NCBI RefSeq assembly: GCF_048771995.1
Contig: NC_133034.1
Coordinates: 1,674,001 to 1,738,000, forward strand
DNA from: Taeniopygia guttata
Taxonomy: Eukaryota > Chordata > Aves > Passeriformes > Estrildidae
Direction: 5' to 3'
Length of the DNA: 64,000 bases
Shown here: positions 47,260-59,874 of the stretch, piece after piece
Layout: each line of letters begins with the position of its first letter
Position numbering within the stretch: the first letter of the stretch is position 1
Program-made: the position numbers and the translations under genes
The notes under the pieces: generated by a model
Told to the model about the DNA's origin: nothing
Seen by the model: the letters and a program-made list of their open reading frames with translations, nothing else
Databases searched by the model: none

Positions 47260-50200
47260 GTTTGGTGCTACTTTCATTGCACCATTAGCTCACCAAATAC
47301 CTTTTCTGTAGAATTCATTGATACTGAATTACATGTAGCATTACTCCAGACAATGATTCATTTCAAGAAAAGAGCCTTTAAATTGATAATTGTCTGATTG
47401 TCAAAAATATGGTGGTTTTTTTATCACTTAATGTCTCAAATCTAAACTTCACATTTTGAGTAATCCGTGGGAATTGTGCAACTATTCCAGACTAAGTGAC
47501 GTTTGCTTAGGGTTCACTTGAAGAATCATTTTCCTTGACAAATAACCTTGCAGTCATTTCATAAGCATCATCTTTACTGCATTGTCCAAATTATTAGTAA
47601 AAGTACTGCTAATACTCATCCTGAAAGATACTGAACTGTACTGGAGACATCTTTCCTACAGAGCAGACACTGATTAGAATCTCAGTGGGTACCACGAATC
47701 ATACAGAAGTTTCATACTGCTCATGTTTCCTTTGCTTATGAGAAGTTCTTTAGAGGTAGTGTGTGAAGCCTGTTTCCCCCTCCTACAGCCCCATCTCCCT
47801 TTGCTGACGGGTTCACAGAGGAAGTCAAATTACTTCTATTTCAGTCATTCTCAGATTAATCTCTGCAGATTTTTACTTACCACTGACTTGAGTTCTGCAT
47901 GCTTACAAACAGATTCTTTGGTGGGAAATTCCAATGTTTTTTCCAAATACTAAAGCCAGGATTACAGATCTAGTTTTTCCAACCCTTCCTCTCCACCTTC
48001 TTAAGAGAGGTACCACGTTTGCTCTTTTCCAGTCTTCCGAGGAAAATTTCTGTCTTCAACAGATTTTTTTAAGGAATCTCCTGTGGCTCTAGGATTGTTT
48101 CAGATAACTCCTAGAAACCAAAAGATAATATAAGAACCTGTAATTAACAGTACTGAGGAGAGTGTGCCTTAGCTGGTCCAGCCTCTGTGTTGTCGCTGCT
48201 CCATTTGGCCTCAGTTTCTCCTGCTGAGGATTTTTCCACTTCCTTTGAACTCATTAAATATTAATTGGGTTTTGCCATAGCAGGAGCTTCTGGTTTAGTG
48301 AGCAGCAAAGCTGTTCAGACCTAGGAAATGAACAGCAAGGTTTTACAGGAATAGCTCCACTAGGTTTTTTTTGCAGTAGAGCAGAATTCATGAATGGTTT
48401 CCTCTTTGCAGCTTGGACCTGAGTTAATCTGGCTCTAGCTGGGATTCACAGAAATCTGTACGAGATCACAGGTTAGAGATGTTACACTAAGGATGTTCTT
48501 ATCCATGAAAGTTTCATTAGCAGAAACATGCTTTGTTTATATCTATTTCCTAGAACATTATTTATGTTAAATATAATTTATTCTCTTGTGGATGCACTAG
48601 AGAAGAGTAAGATGGTTCAGTGCAATGAGCAGCAGGTCCCACTCCTGTATTTCATCTGCATGGATATACATGTATTTCATTTGCAGCTGGATAATTTCTT
48701 ACCATTTTTTTTCTAAATATTTTGATTATAACAGAATAGATTTATATTTATCACTAAAGCAGAAATCTTTCTTCTCTAAGCTAAACAAAACAATGTTTGA
48801 GCTTATTGTTTGAACTTTCTAAGTAACAATCATCTAAGCAGCTTAAAAACAGTGTCTACAATCAATGCTGCTACTAAATTGTTGGCAAAATTAAAGTCAA
48901 TAACTAAAAGAGGAATTACTTTACCTGAGCCCTGGCAAGCAGATCAGCAGCACTGCTTCAGTCCAGGCTGCTCTACAGAGCACGGGAGTGTTTTCTTACA
49001 GACCGTGCCTTACCAGTTTGCTAAGCGGCATAACCAACCACATCCTTCTTTTCTTCTCTTTTTTTTTTTTTCCCCTTCTCAAAATATGTTCTATGCCTAC
49101 TTACATAAGCAAGTGAAGGTGGAAAAAGTGTAAAGATTTAAATCCTCAGCTGTTTCCAGTCAGTAATCAAAATAGGGTGGGGAGCAATTCCTCTCTAAGT
49201 CAGGGGGTTTGGCCCGGCCTTTACCTTGTGTGATACAGATGGGAGCTTTTGTGAGCTTGTGGTGGCTACCTCCAAATTTCAATTATTCCTTGAGCTGGGG
49301 AGGAGCTAGAAAGTGGAAAGTTGTAGGAAAGGTTGTAATAAAAATAGGGTTTCTTCCCCCAGTTTCTGCTCCATTTGCATACTGGAGATCAGTAGTGAAG
49401 CACTCGGAGGCTTCTGAGAGGTACAGCTACTTCCACACGTGCAGCTGTTCAACTATTTGAGGGGTATGGGCCACTTTTAGCCAGCTCAGGTGTGTGATTC
49501 ATAACTGCAGGCTGGCAAACAAATGTTTAGCTGTGAGAGGACTGAGGTGCACGGAGCAGCAAACGAGTGCCTCACATGTGAGCCACACATGAGCCAAACA
49601 CACTTTTCTTGAGATGAGCTTCCAAGGCTTTCTGGAACCTCTCTGGCTGAAGTGTGAAACTCACTTGCTAGTGCTGACAGCCCCTCTCGTGACTTGTGGA
49701 CATGCTGCAACCCTTTGCAGAAAAATACAGGAAGAAATGCAGCTCTAAGTGACAGTTTTCAAATTGCAGCCTGGCTTTGGAGGTAATTTCATCTTTCTGG
49801 AGAAAAAGTAGCATCAGCATTCATACCACAGGAGTAGGAGAAGAAAAAAACCTGCAACTTTCTTCTTGTCTCACTTAAAATGGGATTTGGAAAGAAAAAA
49901 AAAAAAAAAAAAAAGCAGAACACCAAACAAAGTTTAGGTAAACCTCCTCAGAAAACTGTGTGGCAGAGGAAATGAAGGCAATATGATTCATAGCATTTCG
50001 GAAACATATTCTGGAATTGGGAGGTTTCAAGGGCTTTGCAACTTCTGTCTTCTCAGAACTGTGGTCTGCCTCCAACTCAGCAACAGACTGAAATGAATTT
50101 GGAGTCACAGAAAGAGACTTAAGAGTGCAACTAAATATTAGCAGAAAGCAAACACCCTACAATTGAGTGACTTTTGAACAAGTTATCCTGCGCCATGTTG

Positions 50201-53200
50201 CAGCTGAAATAGGATTGCTTCTTTAAACTTCTTGCCACAGGCATCCTCCTTTAAAAATGAATGCAATACTTTGTGCTGCCTTCACTGCCAGCACTAGCTT
50301 CATTCCTTGTGGCTCTGTGAACTTCTCACTTAGTGTCACTGGATGCATCAGACCTAGACAAAAAATCAGCATTTCTGCACGCATCAACTGTATGTTTGCT
50401 AAGTTGGCAATTTTTTTGTGATACATGTGGGTTCACCACTCATAGGTGAGTAAGTCATTTGTTGGTGTGCACATAAATCTTTTTGCAAGTTGGCTTTTTT
50501 GGCTTGAATGAGGACAACTTCCATTTAGAGCATATTTAATGAGGGCAAGTTCTGAATGACTCAGTCCCAGGCTGGCAGATACATTATTGGCTAAGAAATT
50601 AAGGCTTGTTTCCCCCTTCCCTGGTGAATGCTTTTGGAGTTTCTCAGGTGCTAACGTGAAAAAGCCCAGCAGGAATTATTTCAGTGAGTCCTTTGTGCTC
50701 CAGTGCCTTTTCACCCAGCACTGCTGCCTGATAAATGCTGTGTTTTGGGGATCCAGGTGGCTGCATGGCTCTGAGGTTTTCAAGGGGAAGGAGAAGGACT
50801 TCAGGTTTTTTAAATTAACCAATAAAATGCACTGTGTGTATGTTTTTTTGTGCTACCTAGAGACAGGAATCTTAACAACTTTATCTGTTTCCCAGTATTA
50901 TGTTCCAGCTAGCAAATGAATAGAAGCTGGAAGAACCATAATCCAACTGATAGAAAAGGTATGACCAAAAAATTCATAATGTTCAAAGGTGAGTAGGGTT
51001 TGTTGGTTGGTTTGTTGTTTTTTGAAGTTTGCTGAACTTTCTCTACTTTTTATCCTCTTGGTGCCATAAGTGCTGCTTTTGCTAAGTCACACACCAGCAT
51101 TTGCTGTTTTCAAGGAATAAAAATTCTCTTTCAGAGGAAACGTGTTCATACAGTGCAAAACCACTTTCATTTGCATTACACCAACATGAATTCTTCTGCT
51201 CTTCTTAAGTGGAAAATATATCATAGCAGCTTTGAGGTCCAGCTTTCACAAATGCCTGAATTATTTGTTTGCTTGTACTTAATGGCCAGAATGGAATGAG
51301 TTGGGCTTCAGACCTAGAATTAGGATGCTCAAATGCAAATTAATCAAAATTCACAGGAAGGGTCCATGTGTTTCTGGGACATTCTGAATGAATGTGTGAT
51401 TTGTTCTCCTAGATAGATATAAAATATCATCTCAGATAACAAGACTTAAATATCTAGAGTAAAATGAGTCAGGAAAAGACATTGCTCAGCAGAGAGCTGG
51501 GAGGTGAGTAACAAACTGTCCTTGTCCTTGGGAAGAGTGCTGCATGCAGTGGGGAATTGGAAAGCTGATGAACTTAGACACCTGGCTCTAAAGTGTCTTT
51601 TCTGCTGTGCTGTGAATGGTTTCTGATATTTTGGTGTGTTTTTAAAGGCATCAAAGACTGGACAGCCGCAGTGAGTTAAGCCAACAAGTCTTGTTCTGAG
51701 CAGGCTATCACAGCCTGCAAACCCAAAAGGGATTTGCTGCCTTCTTGTAAGAGGGGAGATCCTGGAGACTTCATCCAGCTCCAGCTGAGCAGCAGAAACA
51801 CCCTGGAAAGGAAAATGCCAAGAGCTTATGATGCTCTCAGCCACCTGAAGATGTACTGTGATGTTTTTTCTATCTAAGGAGCAAGTAAATAAAAGAACAA
51901 GCTTAATTTTCAGTGGTGTCTTAAAAATTGTTGTTTGCACTTGTGTTGGAGTAGAATTGTGTTTATCTGGAAACCTTCCACTCCACACTAGTGCTCAGTA
52001 CCCCTTCTTCACCTTCCTAAGCAGCCAAAGCCTAACAAACAGTGAGCTATCTTAACTGTGCAGCTGGGAGCTTTGAATAGCACAGGGGTTGTTTCTCATG
52101 GAGCCTTTTTTTTTTTTTTTTTTTTTTTTTGAGCTCAGGAGACTGCAAAACTTGAAGCCAGAAAACCTGGGAACTGCTGTATTTTGTAGGGAACAACCAC
52201 ACTCAGCCTCCTCAAGATGAGGCAAGGACTTAAAGGCAGCCCAAATGGAGGAAAAAGTATAGTTTTTTGGAGCTGGCCAGCTATGAGGGTAGGTTTATTT
52301 CTACATCTGAGAAACCTTACAAAGGCTTGTCAGGGTTGTGTGATGAGAGAAAAGGAACTGGGCAGCCTGGTGAGTAGCCAGCCTCATATCAATATGGTTG
52401 AGTGAGCAAAATCATGGTCCAGAATATCTCCAGCTGTGCCTGACTCAAAAGTTCACCATCAGAACAGCAAGCATGCATGGTGCCATCTCCTCAGTAACTT
52501 CAGATACCCACAGTCCCCAGATGATGACCCCATTTTCCAGTTCAGTTTTGTCTTCCAGAGGCTACGAGGCCAGCTGGACATGGCCAGAGCCAGCCAGGTG
52601 CCAGTGAGCACATGTGCCTCGTGGCCAGTCCATTCCTCCTCTAGGCAGGGACAGAATAGCTTGTGTGTGGCCAAAGCAAAGCTGGGGGGCTTAGCACTAG
52701 GCTAGAAATATTTCTTGAGTGTTCATAGGAAGAGGCAGCCAGTAAAGCTGCAAGTTCAGCTGTAGTGAAACAGTGCAAGAATAGACACAGAGCTTCCTGC
52801 ACCCCTGAGCTCTGCAGTCTGCCCCAGGGCTCCCAGCACAGCCACCTGGGCCAGCTGCAGGGCAGGGGGCTCCGGGCTGCTGCTGGGGCAGGTGCTGTGC
52901 CCACTGAGCCGTGGCACTGCCAGGGGGGTGTGCATGACCCAAGGCTTGGGATGAAACTGCCAGCTAATCCCACACTCAGCCAGGGGAAGCAAGGAGCTGC
53001 TGCTTAGGATGGTGGGGATACAAACCAGCACCTGTGCAGAAGCCCACCCAGCTCCCAGCAGGCCTCCTGAGCACTAAGGCTGCTGTGGGAGCAGGAAATA
53101 GGACATCCACCTGCTCTGCCTCACCACTCCAGTGCCAGTGCCTGCTTCTTGCACACTATTTGTTTTTCCTGACACAGGCAGTGATCAGATCAGAGTTGTG

Positions 53201-53787
53201 CAATGCTCACCCATCTTCACCATATAAACTCTGATAAGTGATGTTATCCAGATTTTTTTCCCATAGAAAACATTTTCTTCTCAGCCTTTGCAAGGCACTA
53301 GGGAAACACAAAATGAAAATGATTTCCTCTGCATTTTCATTCCTCCATGCACTACCAGAGCACTGACCAGCAGTACAAGTGCCCAGCCATCACTGCAGGC
53401 TGGCACAGGAAAGGAGCAGCAGTGCAGGGCACACTTGTGCCTTGCACACTCATTTCTGAACTTCCCACAGCCAGCCTGGCACCAGGGCTGGGAGCTGCCT
53501 CGTCTGCAGGGCTTCTGCACTCTCGATGCACAACTTTCTGAAAGACTCGGTTCTGTTGAATGCCTTGCTTTGAGAAGGAGTTGACTTGTGTGGCAAGCAC
53601 ATTTTTTTCCATTTCCTTCAGCTTTTACTCATCCATCCCTCCTCAGTGTAGGGACTGGCTTTTCTGGAAAGAAAGCCCTACTCACTCAAGCCTGTAACTG
53701 CAATGGATAAATGTGAAATGAAGACCCTGGACTGGCTTAAAAGGAACATTTTCCAGACCTGAGCTGTGCCCTGTTTCATCAATGCCT
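47260..53787. other. Intergenic, no gene recognised
   Basis: About 6.5 kb. It holds an A20 run (49895-49914), a T25 run (52106-52130) and a T13 run near 49058. The stretch at 52.6-53.5 kb is GC-richer. Open frames here are short and unlike known proteins. No tandem array or complete mobile element was recognised. Confidence 0.45.
52106..52130. repeat. T25 homopolymer
   Basis: An uninterrupted run of 25 T. No recognisable retroposed sequence lies beside it on the - strand. Confidence 0.9.
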
Positions 53788-54416
53788 GCCATCAGTGGGA
53801 GTCCAGGGCATCCCTCTGGCTGCCCTGGCAGGTCTGGGACCCTGGCAGGGGTCAGGAACCCCCCTGGACAGAGCCCCCAGAGACACTGGCTGTGATCTCT
53901 GTCCATGGAAAAGAGTTTTCAGTCTTACAGGATGAATTACAAGTTCTGAGTGTGTTACATAAGTAATAATTAAGTGTGGTATGGGTGCAAAAGTAAAATT
54001 TTAAGATTCTAGATAAAAGGTTCAAAGCGGACAAGATGGAGGAAATTGGGTGTGTCTTGTCCTTTTTCTCCTTCTTCACTCCCTCCATGTTTCACTGTGG
54101 TGTTGGCATTTTTCTGTTGGTTTAGGCTGGGGACACACTGTCCAACGTAGGTGACAGATATTGGCACGTTATTGTAAATCCAGCACAGGTAGTTTGTGGT
54201 ATTTAATGTTTGTACCATCCCACTGAGGGCAGAGCCCCACACGCTGCCCTGCAGGACAGAGCTGCGGCAGGGCAGCAGAACATGTTAGAGATAAACAGAA
54301 TAAACAACCTTGAAACAGCACAGACGAATTATGGTTTCTGCTTTGGCAGTGGGGCAGAAAGACAGAGACTCTCTACAATCTCGGGATCATCAATACCTCA
54401 GATTCCGACAGCCATC
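53788..54416 (+). mobile_element. Fossil solo LTR with perfect 6-bp duplication (copy B)
   Basis: The LTR spans 53794-54410 (617 bp) and is flanked by the direct repeat GCCATC at 53788-53793 and 54411-54416. It ends ATTCCGACA and has AATAAA at 54299, about 110 bp before the 3' end, so sense is +. It matches copy A (12847-13464) along its whole length with about 6% difference. The 6-bp duplication suggests an ERVK-type element. It is a solo LTR fossil without internal sequence. Confidence 0.85.
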
Positions 54417-55129
54417 TTTGCACTGGGGGCCTTTCCCCTTTCAGCTCATGTGCTGCCAAGCACGTTCAGCTGTTTTCAGAGCAGTGCACCAATAAGGCGC
54501 CTCTCAAAGGACTGCAGAGAAGTGGGACCAGTTCTGGTCCCTCACAGCATGGCCAGAGTGGTTCCTGTCCCAGGGCTGAGGCTGCTTGAGCTGCCAGCTG
54601 AGGGCTGTGTCCCACCTGGCCATGGCAGCCACCACACCCACAGCTCTCCCCTTGCCTGGCTTGGTTCCCCTGTGGTTTCTGCAGGCAGTGGCATTCCTCC
54701 ATCCCAGCCCCAGGGCACTGCCAGGGTGTGCCTGTCCATGTCCCCAGCCCGTGTCCCCTAACCTGGCACTGAGATCTGAGGGCATGAGAACTGCTGTCAG
54801 CAGTGCTGCTGTCCCAAGGTCCACACAGCTCCCACCAAAGTCCCAGTTTGAACTATTGAGTGGCTTAGCATGGAGATGAAGTGGGTGATGCTGAGAAAGA
54901 GGGAAAAATAACTGAAGAAAATGCTGGGAGGGATCCCCACCTCTGCTTCAGTGTCTCAGTTTGGGCAGTGCTGGTGCTGGCAGGAGAACTGCTGCTCGAC
55001 AGTGTCATCTTTGGGTACTTCATGTCCATGAAATGCCATTACCACTGTTTGCATTTTCTTTTATATGCCTTTTGTGTATTCTCAGTTCTCGGTAGCATGC
55101 ACACTTGTTATTCCTTAAGTCTGATAACC
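54417..55129. other. Gene-free stretch
   Basis: About 0.7 kb of host DNA continuing from the LTR insertion site. It is GC-rich at about 54.5-54.8 kb. No exon was recognised. Confidence 0.5.
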
Positions 55130-55570
55130 TAGCATAATCCTGGTGTTTTGCTAGCCCAGGATACCAAACATCCTAAAGGCACCTGGAGGCCAGAAAACCC
55201 TGAGCTGTCTTGAGAAACCAAGGTTCCCCCTAAGACACATCCTGTAAACTAGGATTAGGCCCATCCAGGGAAGAATGCTTTGGGATGGATGGGATGCTAT
55301 TCATCAAGCCTCTCATTAAGGTAACTTTGTTAGATAGGCTGATTTGTAGAGGCTATAAAATTGTGTACGTGATCCATCGAGTGCGTGCATTTCAGTGTGC
55401 TCCACCTTGGCAAAGCGGTGCACCGTAAGGATTCTCATTAAATACCAAGATGAAGACCCTTTATCCCTTAACTATGCCTTGCTCTTAATTTTAAGACCAA
55501 AGAAAAGGCATCCCATGAGTTGGACCAGAGGCGTCAGAGTGGAACTTGACTCCTCCCCGGTGTGGTGCCC
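55130..55570 (+). mobile_element. Possible fossil LTR
   Basis: A TATAAAA box (55354-55360) is followed 77 bases later by ATTAAA (about 55437) and then a C-rich, CpG-containing tail, the spacing expected for U3-R-U5 of an LTR. Termini and target-site duplication were not found, so both limits are approximate. It could instead be a chance arrangement in host DNA. Confidence 0.3.
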
Positions 55571-56648
55571 TCTCTCCCCATGTGTATATATGAAAAAAAT
55601 GTGTGTGTATTTGTGTAAGCATTGATATCATAATGACTTCATAGCAGCTGTTACACTGCACATGTGGGTTACTTTATGAGCTCCATTTTGTTCTCATCTC
55701 TCCTAATCTGTCCGGCTGAACACTTTATTTCAGCAGGATAGCCAGCCTTTGAGACCTTTGAGAGAGAGAACTTTGTTTTATGCTGCTGAAGAAAAGGTCC
55801 CTTTGTGAAGACATGGCTTTGTCTGTCCTCCTTTGGAAAAGGCAACTGAGCAAACTTCCTTATTTATTCCACTGCAGAAGTGGTCTTTGCCTCAAAGCTA
55901 ATTTGCCATCCTCAAATCTGGCATCAGAAGAGAACAGTAATGGGGGTAAGCTCAATCAGTTGCAGCTTGTTTCCCCTTTGCATGTGGATTATATGCCCTT
56001 ACTATCAGCATATGATTAATATTTAAAATATAACCAATTTATCCTGCTCTCAGGGTCTGGGATGCTGCAGAAGGTGGAGTTGCTGCCACGTGCTGCCAGC
56101 CCAGCTTTCTCCCCAGGGGGAAAAGCACTCTGGCTTGCTCCTCTGAGAGTGGAATCCATCCTCCTTTGTGTGCAGAGAGGTTGTGGTCTTGGAGCCTAAT
56201 GGGGGTGAGATGCTTAACTCCTTCTGCTAGGTAAGGTTAGTCTAGCCTAGTTCTGGCTGCCTGGCATAGCCCAAGTGCCTCCACACACAAGTTTGACAAG
56301 AGAGGCTTTGGAAATAAAAACTGCACTTCATTTGCATATAAACATACTAGCTTTGCACTTCAAACTGAGTGCTAGACATTTATTTGAAATGCTAGAAAGT
56401 TCTCTTCCCTTTACCACAGGTGTGTTCCTATAAATAGCCTGTAGAGAAAAGCCACATAACATAAAAGGGCTCAAAAAAGCAATTTGCAGGAAAGTGAAAA
56501 ACCTCAAACAGATTAAAACCTCTTGAATGAACTACAGCTAGAGTCACAGAAACTATCACATAATCAATACAAACTTTTTTTTTTTTTTAACAAAATAAAG
56601 ATAAGATTTCAAAGAAAAAAATAAAGGATAGAAGTTTTGGCTACTGAG
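55571..56648. other. Gene-free stretch
   Basis: About 1.1 kb with no recognised exon. A T11 run is at about 56577 and A-rich sequence precedes the LTR. Confidence 0.5.
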
Positions 56649-57489
56649 TGTCTTGGTTTGAAAAGCCAGGTGTCTGCTAAGGAAGGCAGGAGCCTCCCCT
56701 GAAATGGAAAATGCAAACCCCCTCCCTCTCAATTATTATAATTTTGAAATTAAGGGGCTCTCAGGCAAAGATATGGGAAGGGGAATAACAGTTATTTATT
56801 AGGAAAATTTAAAATACAAATGCAGTATTTCAAAAACCCCTGCAAGAGTCAGACAGGCCCTGACCCCCTGTGTGTCAGGGAGGTGGCAGCAGCCCCATCC
56901 CAGGGTGGCTCAGCCCTCCTGCAGTGCCAGCTGTGCTTCTGCTGGAGCAGGATCCTGCACAAGGGGGGAGTTTTCCTCTGGAGCTCCAGGGCTGGGGGAG
57001 ATGGGCCTGGGCTCCTCTGGGAATGCAGTGGGAAGAAAGCTGCTCCTCTGGGAATGCAGTGGGGAAGAAAGCTGCTCCTCTGGGGATGCAGTGGGAAGAA
57101 AGCTGCTCCTCTGGGAATGCAGTGGGAAGAAAGCTGCTCCTCTGGGAATGCAGTGGGGAAGAAAGCTGCTCCTCTGGGAATGCAGGGGGCAAAGGCTGCT
57201 GTGCTGTTCCCAGGTCAGATTGGATCCAGGTAGGAATGTTTGGCTCCTCCCCTGGGCAGAGCATCTCCCCATGGATGATGGAATTTTCTCAGCCATGCAG
57301 GGACACTCACTGGCCATGAACAGGAGATAATTAATAATTAGTGGCCCATGAACAGCAGAGATCTCCTGGAGAGAGGATTGGCTGTGGTGGAGATAAAGAA
57401 AAAACTGCCCAATGAACAGCAGATAATGCCCCAGCTCTGACAAATGGCAATAAAATACACACCCCAGCTGCATCTTGTAACCTAAGACA
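56649..57489 (-). mobile_element. Fossil solo LTR (841 bp) with internal tandem array
   Basis: Bounded by a perfect 6-bp inverted terminal repeat, TGTCTT at 56649 and AAGACA ending at 57489. The flanking pentamers CTGAG and CTGAA differ at one base and may be a decayed target-site duplication. On the - strand AATAAA (56800-56795) lies about 146 bp before the 3' end, so sense is probably -. The distal part is the same family as the fragment at 1-301. It is non-coding, with no internal region beside it. Confidence 0.8.
57013..57190. repeat. 31-33-bp tandem array inside the LTR
   Basis: About six copies of GGGAATGCAGTGGGAAGAAA followed by GCTGCTCCTCT, with one or two bases of length variation. 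The related LTR fragment at 1-301 lacks the array, so it expanded in this copy or its sublineage. Confidence 0.9.
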
Positions 57490-58173
57490 CTGAAATATCA
57501 GCCTGGGATGACAATTTTTGTATTTCAGTGGGCCCAGCCTCCAGAGAGAGGCCCTGAATGTGTGCTGGCTAGCCAGCTCTCCCCAGGATGGATTGCCTTC
57601 ATTTCCTGCGCCACAAATCAGGGTTTTCCTGGGAGACTGAATGCCTCACCTGTTTGGGGTAGGATGAAGATGTGTGAGCAGCCTCTAAAAAAAACCCATT
57701 GTGCTGTTCTGTCTGAATAAACCCCATTTCTGCCTCTGCTGGGTGGGGAGGGTGACAGCTGAGACCAGGGTGGTTGCACAGGGATTGTGAAATGTGTGAA
57801 GGTAGGTTGTGGTGCAGGAATCAAATGGTAACATTGCCTTGAAGTCTTGTGCTTTGGCAGTCCTGCCTGAGCCCAGGAAACACCTCACACACATGCACCA
57901 AGCACGTTTTGCTCCTTGCAAATGGGCTTTGGCTGTGAAGCCGACCTTAAATTTCCTGGGCCAGAGGAAAATCATTTCACTGAGCCTCAGTCTCCACTCG
58001 GGGTTGTTCTGGAGCACCCAGAACAGGTAAACAATGGCAACTGGCCACATGTGAGGATATTTCTCCAGTTCCCCCCTGAATGTGCAGTGTTCCTCAGTCA
58101 GCCAGCCTTTGCCACCCCAGATCACAGAGCGAGGGGCATCTCCCAGCCTGAAAGAGAAAATTCCCCACAGGCC
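57490..58173. other. Gene-free stretch between two LTR elements
   Basis: About 0.7 kb without recognisable exons or repeats. Confidence 0.45.
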
Positions 58174-58554
58174 TGGGGTGGGCTGACCCTGGGTGGATTC
58201 TTGGAACCCACCAGAGCCTCTCTCTCACTCCCCTCTGCAGCTGCACAGAGGAGACAAAAAACAACAAAGGGTTCATGGGCTGAGACAAGGACTGGCAGAG
58301 ACATCCCTCACCAGACACCATCACGGGCAAAACAGGCTCTAATTAGAGATATTAATTGACTTTATCACTCACAAAACAGAGCAGGACAATGAGAAGCAAA
58401 ATCAAACCCTGAAAACACCTTTCTCCCACCCCTCCCTCCTTCCCAGCTCTACCTCCTGGTGCAAGGACACAGGGAATGGGGGTTATGGTCAGCTCCTCAC
58501 CCACGGCTTCTCCTGCTGCTCAGGGAGAGGAGTCCTTCCCCTGCTGCACGTGGG

Positions 58555-58735
58555 GTCTGTCCCATGGGACACAGTTCTCCAGGAACTTCAACTCTTCCAG
58601 TGTGAGTCCCTTCCATGGGAGACAGTCCTCCAGGAACTTTCCTAGTGTTAATCCCTCCCACGGGAGACAGTCCTCCCAAAACTGCACCAGTGTGGGTCAC
58701 TCTTCCAGGGGTCAGTCCTCCAAGGACAGGCTGCT
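58555..58735. repeat. ~55-60-bp imperfect tandem repeats
   Basis: Three to four diverged units built around CCATGGGAGACAGTCCTCCA and a following GTGTGGGTC-like segment. They belong to the surrounding LTR-type repeat. Confidence 0.7.
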
Positions 58736-58825
58736 CCAGCTGGGGAGCAGGGCCCCTCTCACACAGGCCTGCCATGGGGCACAGCCCCCTCCAGGACCCC
58801 CCTGCTCCAGGGTGGGCTCCTACAC

Positions 58826-59478
58826 GGGCTGTGGGGGGATCTCTCCATTCCCTGTGGATCCCCACGGGCTGTGGATGGATCCCCACGGGCTGTGGGGGGA
58901 TCTCTGCATCCCTGTGGATCCCCACGGGCTGTGAGTGGATCTGTGTATCCCCACGGGCTGTGGGGGGATCCCCACGGGCTGTGGGGGGATCTCTCCATTC
59001 CCTGTGGATCCCCACGGGCTGTGAGTGGATCTGTGGATCCCCACGGGCTGTGGGGGGATCTCTCCATTCCCTGTGGATCCCCACGGGCTATGGGGGGATC
59101 TCTGCATCCCTGTGGATCCCCACGGGCTGTGGGGGGATCTCTCCATTCCCTGTGGATCCCCACGGGCTATGGGGGGATCTCTGCATCCCTGTGGATCCCC
59201 ACGGGCTGTGGGTGGTCTCTGTATCCCTGTGGATCCCCACGGGCTGTGAGTGGATCTGTGGATCCCCACGGGCTGTGGATGGATCCCCACGGGCTGTGGG
59301 GGGATCTCTCCATTCCCTGTGGATCCCCACGGGCTATGGGGGGATCTCTGCATCCCTGTGGATCCCCACGGGCTATGGGGGGATCTCTGCATCCCTGTGG
59401 ATCCCCACGGGCTGTGAGTGGATCTGTGGATCCCCACGGGCTGTGGGGGGATCCCCACGGGCTGTGGGTGGTCTCTGC
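58826..59478. repeat. GGATCC-rich composite minisatellite
   Basis: A tandem array in which the core GGATCCCCACGGGCTGTG alternates with linkers of three lengths, giving units of about 18, 29 and 39-40 bp (linkers such as GGGGGATCTCTCCATTCCCT or AGTGGATCTGT). Groups of units recur in the same order, so it has higher-order structure. Long open frames on both strands come from the periodicity. Confidence 0.9.
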
Positions 59479-59874
59479 CTCCCCCATGCCCCCCTGGGCT
59501 GCAGCTGCCCCACCTGGGGCTGCACATGGGGCTGCAGAGAAGCCCGAGCCCCGGTGCCTGGAGCTCTCCTGCCCCCTTCCCCCTGCCCCTGCTGGTGCTC
59601 CTCTCACCTTCTCACCCCACAGCTGTGCAGTTTCCTTTTTCTCTCTTCCCAAATCTGCTCTCCCAGAGGTGCTGCCACCATTTCTGACTGACCAGCCTGG
59701 CCAGCAGCACGTCCTTCTCTGGAGCTGCCAGATTGGCCCTGCTGGACACAGAGGAAGCTTCCAGCAGCTGCCCACAGAAGCCACCCCTGGAGCTCCCACC
59801 CTGCCAAAGCTTGGCCATGCAAACCCAATAAATACTTCAGCTGGTGAGAGACATAACCTGCCCGAGTCTCTTTT

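Larger units (their letters stand above)
58174..59839 (-). mobile_element. Fossil avian LTR-type repeat, expanded by minisatellites
   Basis: Both flanks of this block match, from memory, a long and abundant avian repeat that I believe is an ERV LTR. The - strand begins near TGAAGTATTTATTGGGTTTG (59839), passes a segment with 'ggaagcttcc', and ends after a stretch containing TGTTTTGTGAGTGATAAAGTC. The middle is filled with short tandem units. The exact ends are uncertain, no target-site duplication was found, and class assignment is tentative. It is non-coding and a fossil. Confidence 0.5.
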
